From contig WNDY01000010.1 in the NCBI GenBank assembly GCA_009914555.1, positions 1 through 64,000 on the forward strand: a DNA stretch of 64,000 nucleotides. Direction: 5' to 3'. Under the pieces are notes generated by a model. That model ran no database searches and was not told where the DNA came from. It worked only from the letters and a program-made list of their open reading frames with translations. Positions 1-13,500 of the stretch are shown here, piece by piece (the first letter of the stretch is position 1; the number at the start of each line of letters is the position of its first letter). A program made the translations under genes and the position numbers. Source of the stretch: Xylophilus sp. (GTDB lineage: Bacteria; Pseudomonadota; Gammaproteobacteria; Burkholderiales; Burkholderiaceae_C).

Positions 1-100
1 AAGGGAACACGCCAGGGAACAAAAACCCCGGGATTCGGCGGAACCGAATGCGACGCTGTGGGACAGGTTTCTTGCGTAACCCCTTGATTTCCCTGAGGAA

Positions 101-481
101 ATGGGATTCGATGAAACCGGGTGGGAAGGGGGGATGGTGGCCTGGGACTTCGACCACCTGGGCCTGATCGAGGCCGAACCGTCCCAGCCCGATGCCGACC
201 CCGAAGTGGCCGCGATCGAAGCCGGTGCGCAGGACTTCGAGCCACCGTCGGAAGACGGCACCACCTTCTTCCTGACCGACCCGACCGACCTCGACCTCGT
301 GAGCCGCGCGCTGCCGGCCCAGGGCTTCACCGTGCTGTCGGCCAAGCTCGGCTACCAGGCGAAGAACCCGGTCGACCCGGCGTCGCTCAGCGCCGAGGCA
401 CTGGCGGAGGTGGAGAGCTTCCTGGCAGCGATCGACGCGCACGACGACGTGCAGGCGATGTTCGTCGGCCTGGGTGGTTGA
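101..481 (+). CDS. Stand-alone YebC/PmpR C-terminal-domain protein
   Basis: The 126-residue product matches only the C-terminal two thirds of YebC/PmpR (TACO1-family) proteins: a [12 protein letters not shown] segment like the GSVAYLFD strand of domain II, then a [15 protein letters not shown] segment like domain III, and a DDVQAMFV end like the family C-terminus. Full-length YebC is about 240 residues. The N-terminal DNA-binding helical domain is absent: an in-frame TAA lies at 77-79, and none of the three forward frames of bases 1-100 encodes it. GAGGAA abuts the ATG at 101 with no spacing, so the ATG at 134, preceded by a purine-rich run, may be the true start. It is convergent with the kinase gene downstream. 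It could be a functional small paralogue or a relic; family YebC proteins act in translation or transcription control, but its own role is unknown. Confidence 0.6.
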   Translation: MGFDETGWEGGMVAWDFDHLGLIEAEPSQPDADPEVAAIEAGAQDFEPPSEDGTTFFLTDPTDLDLVSRALPAQGFTVLSAKLGYQAKNPVDPASLSAEALAEVESFLAAIDAHDDVQAMFVGLGG

Positions 482-485
482 CTGG

Positions 486-546
486 TATACTCCCCAGTAT
501 ACACCTTACTGGCCGGCGATTGACGCCATGCTGAAAGGCATACTCC
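486..546 (-). repeat. Paired GTAT-box element (direct, 53 bp)
   Basis: On the minus strand GGAGTATG (539-546) is followed by GGAGTATA (486-493), box starts exactly 53 bp apart. The element fills the gap between two convergent genes and touches the stop codon of the polyphosphate kinase gene. It belongs to the family described in the findings. Confidence 0.6.
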
Positions 547-1401
547 TCACGCCTCCACCCGCACACCTTTGAGCGCCGGGTCCGGTGGCGGCGGGCGCAG
601 ATTGAGTGCGGCCAGCGTGTCGCGCACCAGGGTGGCGATCATCAGGTTGCGGTGGGTCTTCGAATCGGCCGGCACGATGGTCCACGGCGCCCAGGACGTG
701 TGGGTCGCGGCCAGCAGCGCCTCGTAGGCGTGGCGGTATTCCGTCCACTGGTGGCGCACGGTGAGGTCCTCAGGGCTGAACTTCCAGTTCTTGGCCGGGT
801 CGTCCAGCCGCGCCTGCAGGCGCTGGCGCTGCTCCTCGAAGCCGATGTGCAGCATGAACTTGCGGATCACCGTGCCGTTCTCGGCCAGCATGCGCTCGAA
901 GTCGTTGATCTGTGCCAGGCGGCGCTGGCGGGTGGCGTCGTCGATCGATCCGGCCACCACCGGCACCAGCACGTCCTCGTAGTGGCTGCGGTTGAAGACG
1001 ACGACCTCGCCCGCGCCCGGCACCTGCTTGTGGATGCGCCAGAGGAAGTCGTGGGCGCGCTCCTCCTCGCTCGGCGCGCGCCAGCCCACGGCGCGCACGC
1101 CCAGCGGGCTGGTGCGGCCGAAGACGCCGCGGATGGTGCCGTCCTTGCCCGAGGTGTCCAGCCCCTGCAGCACGACCAGCAGCTTGTAGCGCCGGTCGGC
1201 GTGGAACAGGTTCTGCAGCGCGTCGATTTCCTCGGCCAGCTTGTCCACCGCGGCCCGGTCGCTGAGCTTGGCGCCGGTGGAATACGGCCGGGCCGCCGGG
1301 TCGAAGTCGTCGAGCGACAGCGCCCGGCGGCCGCCCGGCTGCCAGGCGGCCAAACGCTCGTCGGCCGGGGCCGTGGGCGGGAAGTGACGGTGTACTGCCA
1401 T
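547..1401 (-). CDS. ppk2: PPK2-family polyphosphate kinase
   Basis: The 284-residue protein is a polyphosphate kinase 2, which transfers phosphate between polyphosphate and nucleotides in the cytoplasm. It shows the P-loop GLDTSGKDG (about residues 80-88), the Walker B region VVVFNRSHYEDV (about 132-143) and the conserved WKFSPEDL segment, in a single PPK2 domain of usual length. Whether it acts mainly on AMP, ADP or GDP (class I, II or III) cannot be settled by eye. It stands alone and is convergent with the gene before it. Paired-box elements lie at both ends of the gene, the upstream one running across the start codon. Confidence 0.9.
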   Translation of the reverse strand: MAVHRHFPPTAPADERLAAWQPGGRRALSLDDFDPAARPYSTGAKLSDRAAVDKLAEEIDALQNLFHADRRYKLLVVLQGLDTSGKDGTIRGVFGRTSPLGVRAVGWRAPSEEERAHDFLWRIHKQVPGAGEVVVFNRSHYEDVLVPVVAGSIDDATRQRRLAQINDFERMLAENGTVIRKFMLHIGFEEQRQRLQARLDDPAKNWKFSPEDLTVRHQWTEYRHAYEALLAATHTSWAPWTIVPADSKTHRNLMIATLVRDTLAALNLRPPPPDPALKGVRVEA

Positions 1402-1451
1402 GGGGATCCCTTCGTTGCGATTGCAAGAGGCCCGCCTACGACCTATACCCC
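1391..1451 (-). repeat. Paired GTAT-box element, one degenerate box
   Basis: On the minus strand a perfect GGGGTATA (1444-1451) is followed 53 bp later by GCAGTACA (1391-1398), a poor match. It overlaps the start of the polyphosphate kinase gene. Accepted only because the spacing equals that of the stronger members. Confidence 0.35.
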
Positions 1452-1562
1452 TCGATACGGCTGGCAGCGGGTGGCCCCGATTATGGAATGCGGCGGCGCG
1501 CCTGCAGAGTTGCGGGTTAGCCCCTAGAATCTACGGCGCGGCGGGCTCCACGGCCCGCCGCA

Positions 1563-2332
<770 letters not shown>

Positions 2333-2350
2333 GCGCGCGCGGCCCCGCGA

Positions 2351-2602
2351 TCAGTCCCGGCGCTCTATCAGCGGCGTCGCCCGGTGCCGTGCGAGAAGGG
2401 CTCGCTTCACCCGCGCGATCGTCGCCTCGTCGTTCGGGTCTTCGACGACGATCAGAAGACAGGCGCCTTCCACATGGCCCGGCGCCGGGGCGCCCCACAC
2501 CGGCACGCCCTGGTCGAAGCGGCTTCTGGTCACCAAGAGAGCTTCGTGGAAATGACTCGGCCAGATTCCGTCCAGCTCTGATTCAGCGATCACTTTGAAC
2601 AC
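2351..2602 (-). CDS. Hypothetical protein, 83 residues
   Basis: I do not recognise this protein. A GTG start at 2602 is preceded by GGAGG at suitable spacing. The product begins FKVIAESELDGIWPSHF, contains a hydrophobic strand (ACLLIVVED) and ends in a basic tail. No signal peptide or membrane segment is visible. GC content is lower than in flanking genes. It ends 18 bases from the convergent ribH2 stop and overlaps the 3' end of the degraded patatin reading frame. It may be a genuine small gene or a leftover of a larger lost one. Confidence 0.35.
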   Translation of the reverse strand: MFKVIAESELDGIWPSHFHEALLVTRSRFDQGVPVWGAPAPGHVEGACLLIVVEDPNDEATIARVKRALLARHRATPLIERRD

Positions 2603-2877
2603 GTCCGCCTCCGCGCAATCGGGTTGACCAAGGCTACCAGATCGCCATCGCCGCAACGGCCGGCCTTTCGCCGGCTCAGAACACGTTCCAGGACCGCATC
2701 GCCGCGCCCGATGTTCGGCACATCGGATCCGCGGTGCCGTCCTTTTCGCCCTCCACTCGCGCCGACGCCGGCGCCCTGTACGGCGCGCAGCACGCCGACG
2801 TGCGCGAGGCCGCGCGCCGAGCCGCTGCCCAGCGCGAGGCCGATGCGGGGGCGGGCGGCCACAGGCGCGGCGGTCAT
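2590..2877 (-). pseudogene. Truncated patatin-like phospholipase (RssA-type)
   Basis: The reading frame begins with an ATG overlapping the TGA of the helicase gene (ATGA). It encodes the start of a patatin-family protein: RPRIGLALGSGSARGLAHVG followed by VLRAVQGAGV, which carries the glycine-rich oxyanion-hole motif. After about 40 residues all similarity stops. The nucleophile GxSxG motif, the Asp of the dyad and some 250 residues are missing, and the frame runs through unrelated sequence to a stop at 2590. The intact ancestor was evidently co-translated with the helicase. This is a deletion remnant, not a working lipase. Confidence 0.7.
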
Positions 2878-5800
2878 TCCAGCGGCCGCAGCAGTTCGGC
2901 CACGTCGTCCTCGGTGAACAGCGCCTCGCGCCGCGCGACGGCGCCCTGGTAGAGGCTGTCGGCCAGCCCTGCCTTGCGCGCCTGGAGCGCAAGGATGCGT
3001 TCCTCGATCGTGCCCTGGGCGACGAGCTTGTAGACGAAGACACGGTTCCGCTGCCCGATGCGGTGGGCGCGCGCGGTGGCCTGCTCCTCCACGGCCGGGT
3101 TCCACCACGGGTCGTAGTGGATCACCGTGTCGGCCTGCGGCAGGTTCAGGCCGGTGCCGCCGGCCTTCAGGCTGATGAGGAACAGCGGCACCTCGCCGCC
3201 GGTGAAGCGCTCGATGGCGGCGTCGCGCTTCTGGGTCTGGCCGGTGAGCTTGGTCCAGCGCAGGCCGCGCGCCGTCAGTTCGGCCTCGATCAGCGCGAGC
3301 ATGCTGGTGAACTGCGAGAACAGCAGCACGCGCCGGCCTTCGGCCAGCATCTCGGGCAGCAGTTCCATCAGCAGGTCGAGCTTGGCCGACTGCCTGACCT
3401 TCTGCGCCGCCGGCACGCGCTCGCCGAGCAGGCGCGGGTCGCAGCAGACCTGGCGCAGCTTGAGCAGCGCGTCGAGGAATTCGATCTGCGAGCGCGCCAG
3501 CCCCTTGTCGGCCAGCGCCTGGCGAACGGTCTTCTCGGTGGCGAGGCGGATGGTCTCGTACAGGTCGGCCTGCGCGCCGCCGAGCGCGACGGTGGTCACG
3601 TGCTCCAGCTTCTCGGGCAGTTCGCCGGCCACCTCGGCCTTGCGGCGGCGCAGCAGGAAGGGCGTGATGCGGCGGCGCAGCTGGTGCAGCCGCTCGGGGT
3701 CGCCGTGCTTCTCGATGGGCGTGCGGAACCGCTCCTTGAACCGCGCCGCGCTGCCGAGGAAGCCCGGCATGAGGAAGTGGAACAGGCTCCAGAGTTCGCC
3801 GAGATGGTTTTCCAGCGGCGTGCCCGACAGGCAGAGCCGGTGCCGCGCGTCGAGTCCGGCGACGACCTGGGCGGCCTGGGTGCCGGCGTTCTTGACGTGC
3901 TGGGCTTCGTCGAGCACGACGAGGTGCCAGGACTGTGCCAGCCACAGCGCACGGTCGCGTTGCAGCAGCGAATAGGGCGCGATGACGAGGTCGCTGGCCG
4001 CGATGCGCGCCTGGGCGCCGTGGCGGCCGGCACCGTGCCAGACGCAGGTGGCGAGCGCGGGCGCGAAGCGCGCGGCCTCGCGCTGCCAGTTGCCGAGCAG
4101 GCTCACCGGCGCGATCACCAGCGCGGGGCGGTCGAGCCGGCCCGCTTCTTTTTCGGCGAGGACGTGGGCCAGCGTCTGCAAGGTCTTGCCCAGGCCCATG
4201 TCGTCGGCCAGGATGCCCGCGAGGCCGTGGGCGCGCAGGAACTGCAGCCAGTCGAGGCCGTGGCGCTGGTAGGGCCGCAGTTCGGCGCGCAGGCCCTGGG
4301 GCACGGGCGCCGCGGGCAGTTGCGCGCTGCCGCCCAGGCGGGCCAGCAGCGCGCGCAGGCCGGCCGCGCCGGCCCAGGGCACGCCCTCGCCCACGGCGGC
4401 GCCCACGCGCAGCGCCTCCAGCCGCGACAGGCGCAGCGTCTCGCCGTCGAGCGCGCGGCTGTCGTCCACGAGGTCGAGCAGGGCTTGCAGCCAGGGCGCG
4501 AGCGGCGCCGAGGGGATGCGCACGAAGCCGCCGTCCTCGCGCTGGCGCCAGACCCAGGCGGGCAGCGCGGCGCCCTCGGGCGTGGCGCGCAACTGCGCGA
4601 GCAGGTCGGGCAGCCAGGGCACGACGTTCTGGCGCACGCCGTCGATCTCGATGCCCAGCGACAGGCCGAGCCAGGGGTCACCCTCGCCGCTGTCGTCTTC
4701 GGCCAGGGGCCGGCCCTCGGCATCGGTGAGGTGCACGTCGAGCGCGCCGGCCTGCTGGATGAAGCCGGCGAGGTCCGCGTCCTCGGTCACCACGAAGCCG
4801 GCGTCGCGCAGCGGCGCGAAGCCGTGCGCGGCCCAGTCGAGCCAGGGCGAAGCCACCGGCAGCGGGCCGGGCGGCAGGTGGTGGCGGCCGAGTCCGTCGG
4901 CGACGAGGCCGAGCCGCTGCAACGCGCCTTCGGCGTCCAGTTCGGCGGCAAGCTGGCGGTGCAGCAGCACGCGGCGGCCGCTGTGCGCTTCGAGCACGCG
5001 GCCCTGGTGGTGCGGCCACCAGCGGCGCAGGCCGGCGTAGTCGAACGTGAGCGCGGCGCGCAGCGGCCCGAGGCGCGCGCGCTCGTCCACGGGCACCGGC
5101 GCGATGTGCAGATGCGCCACGGGCGCGATGCCGTCGAGCGGCTCGGCCGGCTGCACCGTGGGCGGCAGCGGCAGGCCCGCCAGGCGCGCGAGCAGCGCGG
5201 CCTGCTGGGTCTCGAAGGCCGACTGCGGGATCGGCGGCGCCGCCAGCAGCAGGCCCAGGTGCTGCGCGGGCACGCCGGGGGCGACGGCCTCGCCGCAGAG
5301 GCCGGCGGCGGGATCGACATAGAGCGCGGGGCTGCCGGGCAGCAGCCGGCCGGGCGCCCCGGGCAGATGGGCGTGCAGCTTCCAGGCCGGCTCGGGGTCG
5401 GCGGGGCGGGTGATCTCGTTCCAGCGCCAGGCCAGCGCGCGCTCCGGCCCCCAGGCGAGCGGCGCGCCGCCCGGCTGGCGCTGTTCGTCGGCCAGGAAGA
5501 GCCGGCCGCTGCCGGCGGCCAGCCGCAGCGCGAGCAGGCCGGTGCGGCCGTCGAGCGCGCCTTCGGTCGCGCTGCCGCCGTAGCCGCCCGCGCCCAGCGC
5601 GGCGATGAGGCGCACGCATTCGAGGTCGTCGGCGCCGGCGTCGCGCGTGGGCGGGCCGCCGTAGTAGGCATAGGGCGTCTTCACGCGCGTCCAGCCGCCG
5701 CCGCTGCGCCGCGGGCGCGACAGGCCCCAGGACAGCGTGGGCTGCACGCCCTGCTGCTGCGGGCGCGGCAGGTGCAGCAGGAAGATCAACTGGTCGGCCG

Positions 5801-6248
5801 GCGGCGCGGGCGGCGCGGCGACGGGCGCTTCGAGCGCGAACAGGTCCAGCCACTGGGCCACGCGCGCGTGCTGCTGCTGGCGCGGTTCCACGGGGGCGGG
5901 AACCAGCGTGGCCGGCCCCGCCGGCGCGCGGCGCGACTTGTAGGCGGCCTTGAGGGCGATCGCCACGGCATGCTTGCAGTTGCGGCCGACGGGGCAGGTG
6001 CAGGCGCTCTGGAAGCCGAGCACCCGGCCGTCGCCGTCGATTTCCAGCACCACCGTGGCCTCGTAGGGCTGGCGCGCCGAACCCCGCACCGTGCCGTCGA
6101 GATGCCATTCGCCGCGGCTGGCCGGCGCGATGCCGTAGTCGAGCACCTGCTGCGCCCGGTAGACGGCCAGGCCGCGCTCGTAGGTGGCGGCGCTCACATG
6201 GGCCGCCAGGGTCTGCGGGTCGAGCAGGAAGGGATGTGAATCGGTCAT
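2874..6248 (-). CDS. SWIM/SNF2-family helicase, paralogue 1
   Basis: The 1124-residue protein has an N-terminal SWIM zinc finger (C83-x-C85-x5-C91-x-H93), a long middle region typical of bacterial HepA-like SNF2 proteins, then a two-lobed SNF2 ATPase. Walker A is DDMGLGKT (Lys about 688), the DEAQ box sits in VVLDEAQHVKN (about 775-785), LSGTPLENHLGELWSLFHF follows, and the second lobe has LLFSQFTSML, LISLKAGGTGLNLP and the motif VI region ATARAHRIGQ. Such enzymes are ATP-driven DNA translocases; the bacterial group is poorly characterised. It is about 70% identical by eye to the next gene over most of its length. Its stop overlaps the start of a truncated patatin gene. Confidence 0.92.
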   Translation of the reverse strand: MTDSHPFLLDPQTLAAHVSAATYERGLAVYRAQQVLDYGIAPASRGEWHLDGTVRGSARQPYEATVVLEIDGDGRVLGFQSACTCPVGRNCKHAVAIALKAAYKSRRAPAGPATLVPAPVEPRQQQHARVAQWLDLFALEAPVAAPPAPPADQLIFLLHLPRPQQQGVQPTLSWGLSRPRRSGGGWTRVKTPYAYYGGPPTRDAGADDLECVRLIAALGAGGYGGSATEGALDGRTGLLALRLAAGSGRLFLADEQRQPGGAPLAWGPERALAWRWNEITRPADPEPAWKLHAHLPGAPGRLLPGSPALYVDPAAGLCGEAVAPGVPAQHLGLLLAAPPIPQSAFETQQAALLARLAGLPLPPTVQPAEPLDGIAPVAHLHIAPVPVDERARLGPLRAALTFDYAGLRRWWPHHQGRVLEAHSGRRVLLHRQLAAELDAEGALQRLGLVADGLGRHHLPPGPLPVASPWLDWAAHGFAPLRDAGFVVTEDADLAGFIQQAGALDVHLTDAEGRPLAEDDSGEGDPWLGLSLGIEIDGVRQNVVPWLPDLLAQLRATPEGAALPAWVWRQREDGGFVRIPSAPLAPWLQALLDLVDDSRALDGETLRLSRLEALRVGAAVGEGVPWAGAAGLRALLARLGGSAQLPAAPVPQGLRAELRPYQRHGLDWLQFLRAHGLAGILADDMGLGKTLQTLAHVLAEKEAGRLDRPALVIAPVSLLGNWQREAARFAPALATCVWHGAGRHGAQARIAASDLVIAPYSLLQRDRALWLAQSWHLVVLDEAQHVKNAGTQAAQVVAGLDARHRLCLSGTPLENHLGELWSLFHFLMPGFLGSAARFKERFRTPIEKHGDPERLHQLRRRITPFLLRRRKAEVAGELPEKLEHVTTVALGGAQADLYETIRLATEKTVRQALADKGLARSQIEFLDALLKLRQVCCDPRLLGERVPAAQKVRQSAKLDLLMELLPEMLAEGRRVLLFSQFTSMLALIEAELTARGLRWTKLTGQTQKRDAAIERFTGGEVPLFLISLKAGGTGLNLPQADTVIHYDPWWNPAVEEQATARAHRIGQRNRVFVYKLVAQGTIEERILALQARKAGLADSLYQGAVARREALFTEDDVAELLRPLE

Positions 6249-6260
6249 CCGCAGGTTTCC

Positions 6261-6321
6261 GGGGTATAGGCCGACTGCGCTTCAGCATCAAGCACCACCA
6301 CTGTATTACCCTTGGGGTATA
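6261..6321 (+). repeat. Paired GTAT-box element (direct, 53 bp)
   Basis: Two perfect GGGGTATA boxes at 6261-6268 and 6314-6321, starts 53 bp apart, fill the 110-base gap between the two helicase genes. The first box lies 13 bases upstream of the start codon of the downstream helicase. Best-conserved member of the family. Confidence 0.7.
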
Positions 6322-6358
6322 CATGGAGGACCACGAGGCGGCGCAGGCGCATCGCAGG

Positions 6359-9745
<3,387 letters not shown>

Positions 9746-9830
9746 GAAAAACGCACAAGGCGCATCGCCGCAGGCGCCGCAAGGAAACGGCGGCCGTGGT
9801 TGCGCGCGGAAAAAATCACATCATTTCATT

Positions 9831-9891
9831 GGGGTATACGTCTGTAGCGGGCGTCATTCACCCGCCATGGAAGCATTCCCCCCGGTGTATA
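9831..9891 (+). repeat. Paired GTAT-box element (direct, 53 bp)
   Basis: GGGGTATA (9831-9838) and GGTGTATA (9884-9891) are 53 bp apart. Between them lies an inverted repeat, GCGGGCG ... ACCCGCC. The element lies about 85 bases upstream of the second helicase gene and ends exactly at the stop codon of the Uma2 remnant. Confidence 0.6.
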
Positions 9892-10482
9892 TCACAAAGC
9901 CGGTGCCTCTGCCTCCAGGTCGGCGAACAGCGATGCCAGCGGCAGCGTGAGGTCCACGCTGGTCAGCACCGCCGCGTCGCCGCGTCGCCGCGGTCGAAGG
10001 GATGCAGCACCCACAGGCCGTCGTCGCCCTTGCGGTAGACGTCGGCCGCGCGGCGGTCGAGTCGACCAGCACCTACTCGCGCAGGCTGCCGATGCGGCGG
10101 TAGTGCGCGAACCTGGCCCCGGTGTCGTCGTGGGCCGTGCTGGGCGAAAGGACCCCGGCGATGAGCGAGGGCTCGGATTTTGCCAGCCGATTGGCATGGT
10201 CGGCTGCATGGCAGGTGTGACCATGAGGTCGGGAGAGAAGTAGGCGCTGGACGCGGCCAGGTGCAGCCGCACGCCGCTGAGGTAGGTCCGGCAGGGGCTG
10301 CCGCACAGGTGTTCGCGCAGGACGACGGCGAAATTGAGGGCCGCCGTCGCATGCCGGCCCTCGCCGCCGGCCATGGCGTGGACGATCTCGCCATCGATGT
10401 ACTCGTGGCGCTCGGTCTGGGTTTCTTCCCAGGCCAGGTGGTCGGCGGCGGTCAGGTACGGTTGCTGCAGAACACGGGCCAC
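9892..10482 (-). pseudogene. Uma2-family endonuclease-fold protein, disrupted
   Basis: A Uma2 (DUF820, restriction-endonuclease-like) protein can be reassembled across frames. From a GTG at 10482 with AAAGGA upstream: YLTAADHLAWEETQTERHEY, then VRLHLAASSAYFSPDLMVT in frame one; NRLAKSEPSLIAGVLSPSTA and ARFAHYRRIGSLRE in a second frame; a TAG at about 10073 replacing the expected Tyr codon before VLVDS; ADVYRKGDDGLWVLHPFDRG in a third frame; then VLTSVDLTLPLASLFADL. The last shift is an 8-bp tandem duplication of GCGACGCG near 9975-9990. With at least three frame changes and one nonsense codon it cannot make the full protein. The function of Uma2 proteins is itself uncertain. Confidence 0.8.
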
Positions 10483-10510
10483 GGCGGTCCTTTCGGAGCA
10501 AAGGCCGCCA

Positions 10511-13500
10511 TTATCCCCTGCGCACGCGCCGCAGCAGCCACTGGGCGACGTCGTCCACATAGGTGAACACGGCCGGTATCACCAGCAGGCTCAGCACGGT
10601 CGAGGTGATGAGCCCGCCGATCACCGCCACGGCCATCGGCGAGCGGAAGCTCGGGTCGGCCGCGCCGGTGCCGATGGCGATCGGCAGCATGCCGGCGCCC
10701 ATGGCGATGGTGGTCATGATGATCGGCCGCGCGCGCTTGTGGCAGGCGTCGAGCAGCGCGTCCCAGCGGCTCATCGGCTCGCGCTCGTGGTGGCCGGCGT
10801 CCTCGCCCGCACGGCTCTGGCCGCGGCGCGCGAGGATCGCGTATTCCACGAGCAGGATCGAGTTCTTGGTCGCGATGCCCATGAGCATGATGAGCCCGAT
10901 GAGCGAGGGCATCGAGAAGCTCTTGTGCGCGATCAGCAGGCCGACGAAGGCGCCGCCGAGCGACAGCGGCAGCGCCGCGAGGATGGTGACCGGGTGCAGG
11001 AAGTGCTTGAACAGCAGCACCAGCACGATGTAGATGCACAGCACGCCGGTCAGCATCGCGAGGCCGAAGCTCGCGAACAGCTCGCCCATGACCTCGGCGT
11101 CGCCGACCTCGGTCACGCGCACGCCGGGCGGCAGATTCTTCACCGCGGGCAGGTCGTGCACCGCGCGGACCACGTCGCCCAGTTGCATGCCGGCCAGCTC
11201 GATCTCGAAGTTGACGTTGCGCGCGCGGTCGTAGCAGTTGATGACCGCCGGCCCGCCGGCCACCTCCAGCGTGGCCACGTCGCCGAGCATCACCGGCCCG
11301 CGCGTGCCGGGCACGGCCAGGCGGCGCAGCGTGTCCAGGTTCTCGCGCGCCGCATCGTCGAGCCGCACGATGATCGGCACCTGGCGCTGCGCGAGGTTGA
11401 GCTTGGGCAGCGACACGTCGTAGTCGCCCACGGTGGCCACGCGCAGCGTCTCGCCGATGGCGGCACTCGTCACGCCCAGGTCGGCGGCGCGGGCGAAGTC
11501 GGGGCGCACGGCGATCTCGGGGCGCACCAGGCTCGCGCTGGAACCGATGTTGCCCAGGCCGGCGATGGTGCGCAGCTCGCGCTCCACGTCGCGCGAGGCG
11601 GCCAGCAGCGCCTGCGGGTCGTCGCCGCTGAGCACCAGGACGTACTTGTCGTTGCTGCCGCCCAGGCCGACTTTGAGCCGCACGCCTGGCAGCGTCTCCA
11701 GCGCGGCGCGGATCTGCGACTCGATGCCCTGCTTGCGCGGGCGCGCGCCGCGCGCGTCGAGCTGCACCGTCAGCGTGGCCTTGCGCGGCTCGGACGCGCC
11801 GCCGCCCGAGAACGCGTCGTTGCCGGCGCTGCCGGCGCCCACGGTCGTGTAGACGCTCTTGACGTGCGCCACCTTCATGAGCCGCCGGCGGGCCTCCTCG
11901 GCGCTGGCCGTGGTCTCGGCCAGCGTGCTGCCCGGGGCCAGCTCCAGGTAGACCTGGGTCTGCGAGTTGTCGTCCGGCGGGATGAAGCCGGTGGGCAGCA
12001 GCGGGATCAGCGCGATCGAGCCGGCGAAGAAGGCCAGCGCCAGGAGCATCGTGGCCAGCCGGTGCTTCAGGCTCCAGGCCGCCGCGCCCATGTACCACTG
12101 CATCCAGCGCGGCTCGCGCTCGGCCGCGACGACGGGCTTGAGGAGGTAGGCCGCCATCATCGGCGTGAGCAGCCGCGCGACGACCAGCGAGGCGAACACC
12201 GCGAGCGCGGCTGTCCAGCCGAACTGCTTGAAGACGCGCCCGGCGACGCCGCTCATGAAGGCCGTGGGCAGGAACACCGCGATCAGCGTGAAGGTGGTGG
12301 CGACCACCGCGAGGCCGATCTCGTCGGCCGCCTCCATCGCGGCCTGGTACGGCGTCTTGCCCATGCGCAGGTGGCGCACGATGTTCTCGACCTCCACGAT
12401 CGCGTCGTCCACCAGGATGCCGACCACGAGCGACAGCGCCAGCAGCGTGATCACGTTGATCGAGAAGCCCAGCAGGTACATGCCGACGAAGGCCGGGATG
12501 ACCGACAGCGGCAGCGCCACGGCCGAGACGAAGGTCGCGCGCCAGTCGCGCAGGAAGAGCCAGACGACGACGACCGCCAGGATGGCGCCTTCATACAGCA
12601 GGTGCAGCGAGCCCTGGTACTCCTCGGCCACCGGCTGCACGAAGTTGAACGCCTCGGTCAGCACGATGTCGGGATGCTGGGCCTTGAGCTCGTCGAGCGC
12701 CTTCTGCACCGCGGCGCCGACCTCGACCTCGCTGGCGCCGCGGCTGCGCGCGACCTCGAAGCCCACGACCGGCTTGCCGTCGAGCAGCGCGGCCGCGCGC
12801 TTCTCGGCGACGGTGTCGGTCACCGTGGCCACGTCGGCCAGGCGGACGCGGCGCCCGCCGATGGCGAGCTGGAGGTTGCCGAGCTCCTCGGCCGACTGCA
12901 CCGTGGCCAGCGTGCGCACCGGCTGCTCGGCGTCGCCGAGGTCGGCGCGGCCGCCGGCGCTCTCGTTCTGCACCTGCTTGAGCTGGCGCGACACGTCGGC
13001 CGCGGTCGCGCCGAGCGCCTGCATGCGCTGCGCGTCGAGCGCCACGCGCACCTCGCGCAGCGCGCCGCCCACGCGGTTGACCGCGCCCACGCCGGGCACG
13101 GCCAGCAGCCGGCGCTGCACCGTGTCGTCGACGAACCACGACAGGCCCTCCTCGTCGAGCCGGTTCGACGAGATGGTGTAGGCCAGCACCGGCTGGCCGG
13201 CGAGGTCCACCTTGGTGATGATCGGGTCGCGCAGGTCGGCCGGCATGTCGGCGCGCACGCGGCTCACGGCCGATCGCACGTCGTCCACCGCCTCCTGCAC
13301 CGGCTTCTCCAGCCGGAACTCGGCCAGGATCGTCACCACGCCGTCCTGCACGGTGGTGGTGATGTGCTTCAGGCCCTGCACCGTGGCGATCGAGTTCTCG
13401 ATCTTGCGGGCCACGTCGGTCTCCAGCTGGCCCGGCGAGGCGCCGGGCAGCTGGGCGGTGACGTTGACCATCGGCAGGTCCATGTCGGGGAAGTTCTGCA

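Noticed and set aside
1..100. A missing N-terminal part of YebC hidden by a frameshift
   Set aside because: All three forward frames of bases 1-100 were read and none resembles the YebC N-terminal domain, so a simple frameshift does not explain the short protein.
3063..6239. A 1058-codon open frame on the plus strand opposite the first helicase gene
   Set aside because: It mirrors the helicase codons in a high-GC gene and gives repetitive Arg/Gln/Gly/Ala sequence with no domain. The same holds for 7259-9847, 10334-13804, 18812-21691 and 21763-25230 on strands opposite real genes.
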